Positions 60,768 to 64,000 of a stretch of DNA of 64,000 bases are shown piece after piece. Position 1 is the first letter of the stretch. The number at the start of each line of letters is the position of its first letter. The notes under the pieces were generated by a model. It saw only the letters and a list, made by a program, of their open reading frames with translations. It did not search any database and was not told the origin of the DNA. The stretch comes from Paenibacillus spongiae (GTDB taxonomy: Bacteria; Bacillota; Bacilli; Paenibacillales; Paenibacillaceae): NCBI RefSeq assembly GCF_024734895.1, contig NZ_CP091430.1, positions 3,180,501 to 3,244,500 on the forward strand. Reading direction: 5' to 3'. Made by a program: the position numbers and the translations under genes.

Positions 60768-60970
60768 GTGCAATCCTGCTCAAGCTCCATAACAATCTTC
60801 TTAGCCGCAATAGTGTATGAGTTGCGTGAAGCCGTTAAGATTTCTTCGCTCAAGAACGATAACGATATTCGCCGACGCTGGTCGCAGTGCGGATTTATGC
60901 CGTTTAACAGCGGGAAATAGTGGAAAAACTAAACGGGTGATGCACAATTTATTCGAATGGCGGTGATCTG

Positions 60971-61681
60971 TTGGCGCATGTATGGGAAGTGGTCGCTAGA
61001 TCCGCAGCAGCGTTTGTAATCATGATGGTAATCGCCCGGATACTCGGAAAGTCGACGATCGCACAGATGACGTATCATGATTTTGTTGCTGCGATTACTT
61101 TAGGCGCGATTACGGCAAATTTAGCTTTTAATGTCAAAATGAACCTTTGGGAACTGTTGGCCGCGCTGGTAACCTTCAGCTTCATTGCTTTTATATTGAT
61201 GGTGATTTCACTCCGAAGCCGTCCGCTGCGCAAGTGGATCTCCGGCCAACCGACGATTGTCATTCAGGACGGTAAGATTTTAGAGAACAATATGAAGAAA
61301 TTGAAAATTACGTTGGATACCTTGAATCAGGAGCTGAGAGAGAAAAATATTTTTGATATTGAAGAGGTTCAATATGCGATATTGGAGCTGAACGGAAAGG
61401 TTTCGGTTCTTCGAAAGCCGGATTATTTGCCTGTGGTTCATAAAGACCTAAACATCTTATCGAAAGTGAAGCAGGCATTCCCTATCGAACTGATCATGGA
61501 CGGTCGATGGATTGAGGATAATCTGCAGCAGAACAGCATTGACAAGCAATGGCTGTTATCGCAGATCAAAATGAAAGGCAAATCGGTACACGAGATCAGC
61601 TATGCGGTTATGACGTCCAACAATCAATTGTTCTTCGATTATTATGAAGACCGGATCGGTCATCCTGTAGACAAAGAATGA
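60971..61681 (+). CDS. DUF421 (YetF-type) membrane protein
   Basis: A 236-residue protein with three N-terminal membrane segments (about 8-24, 38-55, 62-80). The DUF421 core follows: PTIVIQDGKILENNMKKLKITLDTLNQELREKNIFDIEEVQYAILELNGKVSVL. Unlike the DUF421 protein at 13.7 kb it lacks the DUF1657 tail. TTG start with GGCGGTGAT upstream. YetF relatives are membrane proteins linked to spore germination or envelope functions, but the role is not established. Single gene. Confidence 0.88.
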   Translation: MAHVWEVVARSAAAFVIMMVIARILGKSTIAQMTYHDFVAAITLGAITANLAFNVKMNLWELLAALVTFSFIAFILMVISLRSRPLRKWISGQPTIVIQDGKILENNMKKLKITLDTLNQELREKNIFDIEEVQYAILELNGKVSVLRKPDYLPVVHKDLNILSKVKQAFPIELIMDGRWIEDNLQQNSIDKQWLLSQIKMKGKSVHEISYAVMTSNNQLFFDYYEDRIGHPVDKE

Positions 61682-61720
61682 GCAGAAGTCGGGGCGGGAT
61701 GCGGGGCCTAAAGCATACAA

Positions 61721-61746
61721 AAGGAGCTGTTCTCAGACAGCTCCTT
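61721..61746 (-). terminator. Terminator between the DUF421 and CDF genes
   Basis: AAGGAGCTGT pairs perfectly with ACAGCTCCTT around TCTCAG. On the minus strand TTGT follows. Confidence 0.75.
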
Positions 61747-61758
61747 CGTTGTGCCTCT

Positions 61759-62748
61759 TTATGATTTTGAAGCGGGATTCCAATTCTTGACTCCGTTATC
61801 TTCAATGATCCCAAGCGTGACATCCGTGATATCCGGATCCTGCAACAGACGATCGCGCAGCTTAAACTTGATATCGTCCGCATCCGCGAGCGACAGTCCT
61901 TTCTTCAGCTCGACCAATCCTTCAATATGGTAATAACGCCCTTCTTGCAGTACGCGCATCTGATAGATATCGGTTACGAAAGGATCGGACATGATTACTG
62001 CCGCCACTTTATCTTCAACGTCTTGCGGGGCAGCTACGCCGATAAGCCCGACCATGTTATCGTAACCGACTCTGAAGGCGACAACAAACATAAGGGAGCC
62101 GATCAGCAATGAAACAATGCCGTCAAGCAGCTTGAAATCGGTAAGAGCGGTGAATACAACGGCAATTAAGGCCAGTAAAGCGCCGGTCGTGGCTACAAGA
62201 TCTTCATAGAAAACCAATCTGGTTGGAGGGGCGGCGCGCCCGATATTCCGGAAAGCGGATGGAATGATTCCGATTCCCGATGCTGCCGCTCTTGATTCAT
62301 GAACGACTTCCTTCATCGCTTTGAACAAAATGATGCCGTCTACCGCAACCGAGGCGAGCAGGACGATCAGATTCAACCAGAAGCCATCGCTCGATTCCGC
62401 AGGATGCGCGATGAGGTGCAGTCCCTCCAGAATCGTTTCGTAGGCCATGATCGTAACGACGAGGACGGCAATCATACAGAAGATATTGATAACCCGGCCG
62501 AATCCGGTCGGAAACTTGCGAGTCGGCTTCTTTTCCGCCAGTACGCTTCCCGCAAATACAAAGCCTTGGTTGACCGCATCTGCAAAGGAGTGCATCATGG
62601 AGGCAAACATGGCACCGTTGCCGGTGACGAAGTAGGCGATGCCTTTCAGGATCGAGAGAAAGGTGTTTCCGATCGCCGCGGCGGCGGATGAGGTGTTTCC
62701 TTTCTTGAGTAAGCTAATAAACGATTCTTTCTTCGGTGCGGCTTCCAT
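61759..62748 (-). CDS. Cation diffusion facilitator family transporter
   Basis: A 329-residue CDF antiporter that exports divalent metal ions (Zn, Mn, Fe or Co) in exchange for protons. ATG 62748 (MEAAPKKESFISLLKKG) is chosen because GGAGGTCG lies upstream; the longer frame adds 22 unsupported residues. Six membrane helices. The metal-site motif is MHSFADAVNQ (H-x-x-x-D) in helix 2, and the second pair is in helix 5. The C-terminal cytoplasmic domain has YHIEGLVELKKGLSLADADDI. Single gene; no metal-responsive regulator is visible nearby. Confidence 0.9.
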   Translation of the reverse strand: MEAAPKKESFISLLKKGNTSSAAAAIGNTFLSILKGIAYFVTGNGAMFASMMHSFADAVNQGFVFAGSVLAEKKPTRKFPTGFGRVINIFCMIAVLVVTIMAYETILEGLHLIAHPAESSDGFWLNLIVLLASVAVDGIILFKAMKEVVHESRAAASGIGIIPSAFRNIGRAAPPTRLVFYEDLVATTGALLALIAVVFTALTDFKLLDGIVSLLIGSLMFVVAFRVGYDNMVGLIGVAAPQDVEDKVAAVIMSDPFVTDIYQMRVLQEGRYYHIEGLVELKKGLSLADADDIKFKLRDRLLQDPDITDVTLGIIEDNGVKNWNPASKS

Positions 62749-62927
62749 GTACGTTGAACGACCTCCATGCGGAAATTTTTTCCTGTTCATTTTATCATGA
62801 TAAAAATAGAACAATCAATGTTCATTATGTACCCCATGTCGAAATTCAACATCTATTCAGATCAAATCGATTTTGCTAGATTAGATAGAGAAGATCACGA
62901 TACGTTTCGGTAGAAGGAGGAACTATA

Positions 62928-63584
62928 TTGAGTCAGTTGGATTATCGGGAATTTGTTGATTTGGTAACGCAATCCGGCATTCTGCCGTTCTCGGATTTTG
63001 TACCTGAATATCCGGCGCTTACAACCGCAGCATCGCATAATAATTGGCACACAGGAACAGATACTGATCCATGGCTATGGAGAATCCGGATCGTTCAAGA
63101 TGGCGCTGCGGCATACGGCAAATTTTTTGGCACGAAAGCATCGTTTATTCATGTTGATTTCTTCCCGGTCGTCAAGACGATTCTGGCTTCCGACCGTACG
63201 GTTGAAGAACGGTATCAGGATGGCCTGCTATCAGCTTCCGCATATCGGATTTATAAAATATTGCGGGAGCAAGGGAACGTGGATTCGCGTCAATTGCGGA
63301 AACAAGCGGGGTTAGATACGAAAGAAAGCAAGAAAGAATATGACAGGGCTCTGATCGAGCTCCAAAATCAAGGGGATGTCGTCATAACCGGCTCGCAAGA
63401 AAGCGACAATGAATCCGGCTGGAGCAGCATGTGCTATGAATTATCGGACGATTGGATGAAATCCATACCAGGCAGCGGACGTTCTCTTACTATTGAAGAG
63501 GCCAAGGAGCAGCTGCGAGAGAAATTAACCAAGACGTGTTCGGGTCCTGCATATAAATATTTCGCCAAGAAAATGCAGCTGTAA
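62928..63584 (+). CDS. AlkZ-related protein
   Basis: A 218-residue soluble protein of the type annotated as AlkZ-related in Paenibacillaceae: YREFVDLVTQSGILPFSDFVPEYPAL, NNWHTGTDTDPWLWRIRIVQDG, AYGKFFGTKASFIH, and RIYKILREQGNVDSRQLRKQAGL, which is a winged-helix segment. AlkZ itself is a glycosylase that unhooks DNA crosslinks, but this short form lacks recognisable glycosylase motifs, so DNA repair is only a possibility. TTG start behind AAGGAGGAAC. Single gene. Confidence 0.75.
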   Translation: MSQLDYREFVDLVTQSGILPFSDFVPEYPALTTAASHNNWHTGTDTDPWLWRIRIVQDGAAAYGKFFGTKASFIHVDFFPVVKTILASDRTVEERYQDGLLSASAYRIYKILREQGNVDSRQLRKQAGLDTKESKKEYDRALIELQNQGDVVITGSQESDNESGWSSMCYELSDDWMKSIPGSGRSLTIEEAKEQLREKLTKTCSGPAYKYFAKKMQL

Positions 63585-63637
63585 CGATGCAATCATCTTT
63601 GGATGAGACTCCATGCTTCTATCGAGTATCGGTTATG

Positions 63638-63680
63638 AAAAAAAACAAAGAAGAGGACAGCCGCACAAGCTGTCCTCTTC
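63638..63680 (-). terminator. Terminator of the LacI-family gene
   Basis: GAAGAGGACAGC pairs perfectly with GCTGTCCTCTTC; read on the minus strand it is followed by TTTGTTTTTTTTC. It begins 2 bp from the stop codon. Confidence 0.92.
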
Positions 63681-63681
63681 T

Positions 63682-64000
63682 TCATTTAGAGAGTTGCCTC
63701 TTCTTCCTCGGCGTTGTCACCGACTGCCTGACCACAAGAGCCGGCTGGACCAATATTTTGTTGCAGGGGGATTCGCGATCGTCTTGACGCCACAGCATCA
63801 GCTCAACCGCTTTCTTGGCAATGTGCTCACGCGGGTAATTGACCGAAGTAAGCGGAGGATACTGCCACTGGGATGAATCGAGATTGTCGAAGCCGACCAT
63901 CGATATATCGTCAGGCGTCTTGAAGCCGCGTGCGTTCAAGCTGTTGTTCAAGATGTAGGCGATCGGATCATTCGCACAGAAGAAGGCGGTCGGCAAATCG
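63682..64000 (-). CDS. LacI-family transcriptional regulator, C-terminal part only
   Basis: The last 105 or so residues of a LacI/GalR-type repressor: PTAFFCANDPIAY, LNARGFKTPDDISMVGFDNLDSSQW, PPLTSVNYPREHIAKKAVELML and LVQPALVVRQSV. These are the ligand-binding core strands and the conserved VGFDN and T-V motifs of the family. The HTH and the first subdomain lie beyond the right edge, on the minus strand. It probably controls carbohydrate genes outside the window. The stop and its terminator are intact. Confidence 0.9.
   Translation of the reverse strand, partial: DLPTAFFCANDPIAYILNNSLNARGFKTPDDISMVGFDNLDSSQWQYPPLTSVNYPREHIAKKAVELMLWRQDDRESPCNKILVQPALVVRQSVTTPRKKRQLSK

Overview
The window looks like the chromosome of a Gram-positive endospore former of the Paenibacillus type. 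The evidence is a SpoVA2-type operon, two complete GerA/B/C germinant-receptor operons, two YesM/YesN-type two-component systems each next to a carbohydrate ABC transporter, many TTG/GTG starts behind strong AGGAGG ribosome sites, and several families typical of Paenibacillaceae (CD3324-like, AlkZ-related, DUF421/DUF1657). No rRNA, tRNA or CRISPR array was recognised. GC content looks moderate by eye, with AT-richer patches at about 6.4-8.6 kb, 18-23 kb and 48.9-52.6 kb.

Layout. 1-6.3 kb: a catabolic operon with an SDR dehydrogenase (cut by the window edge), E2, E1alpha and E1beta of a 2-oxo-acid dehydrogenase complex, a D-2-hydroxyacid dehydrogenase and an AllD-type oxidoreductase, closed by a terminator. 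It has no E3 gene. 6.4-11.1 kb: single genes (membrane protein, deoxyribosyltransferase-like protein, VOC protein, SPL-like radical SAM protein, PDZ-Lon protease). 11.5-13.1 kb: a decay zone with an ABC-exporter stub, a frameshifted small gene and a NUDIX/pentapeptide chimera. 13.2-16.4 kb: DUF1657 gene divergent from DUF421-DUF1657, spoVAC, spoVAD and spoVAE. 17-23.7 kb: a murE-like gene split by about 5.3 kb of inserted DNA. The insert carries, on the minus strand, a decayed papain-like peptidase, two tandem paralogous proteins of about 480 residues with no function I can assign, and a broken sigma-like ORF; a GH25 lysozyme gene lies on the plus strand. 24.2-27.9 kb: first ger operon (B-A-C). 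28-29.4 kb: CD3324-like gene and a frameshifted GNAT gene.

29.7-44.4 kb: two sugar-uptake modules in tandem. Module 1 is kinase, AraC-type regulator, permease, permease, binding protein. Module 2 is kinase, regulator, binding protein, permease, permease. Between the permeases of module 1 lies a dense array of two repeat families, one of which runs directly into the ribosome site of the next gene and has a counterpart in front of E1alpha. 44.7-46.6 kb: PhyH dioxygenase and AraC regulator on the minus strand. 46.9-48.7 kb: L,D-transpeptidase, then a MerR-thioredoxin pair with a MerR-type promoter. 48.9-52.6 kb: second ger operon (B-A-C, minus strand). 53.9-58.5 kb: a 1539-residue secreted glycerophosphodiesterase with carbohydrate-binding-like and dockerin-like modules. 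58.6-64 kb: second PhyH gene, two VOC proteins, a second DUF421 protein, a CDF cation transporter, an AlkZ-related protein and the C-terminus of a LacI-family regulator cut by the window end.

The best candidate for something undescribed is the minus-strand cassette inside the split murE (papain-like peptidase plus the two paralogues). The repeat that ends in a ribosome binding site is the second. All assignments come from reading the translations and nucleotides directly; no database search or folding calculation was run.
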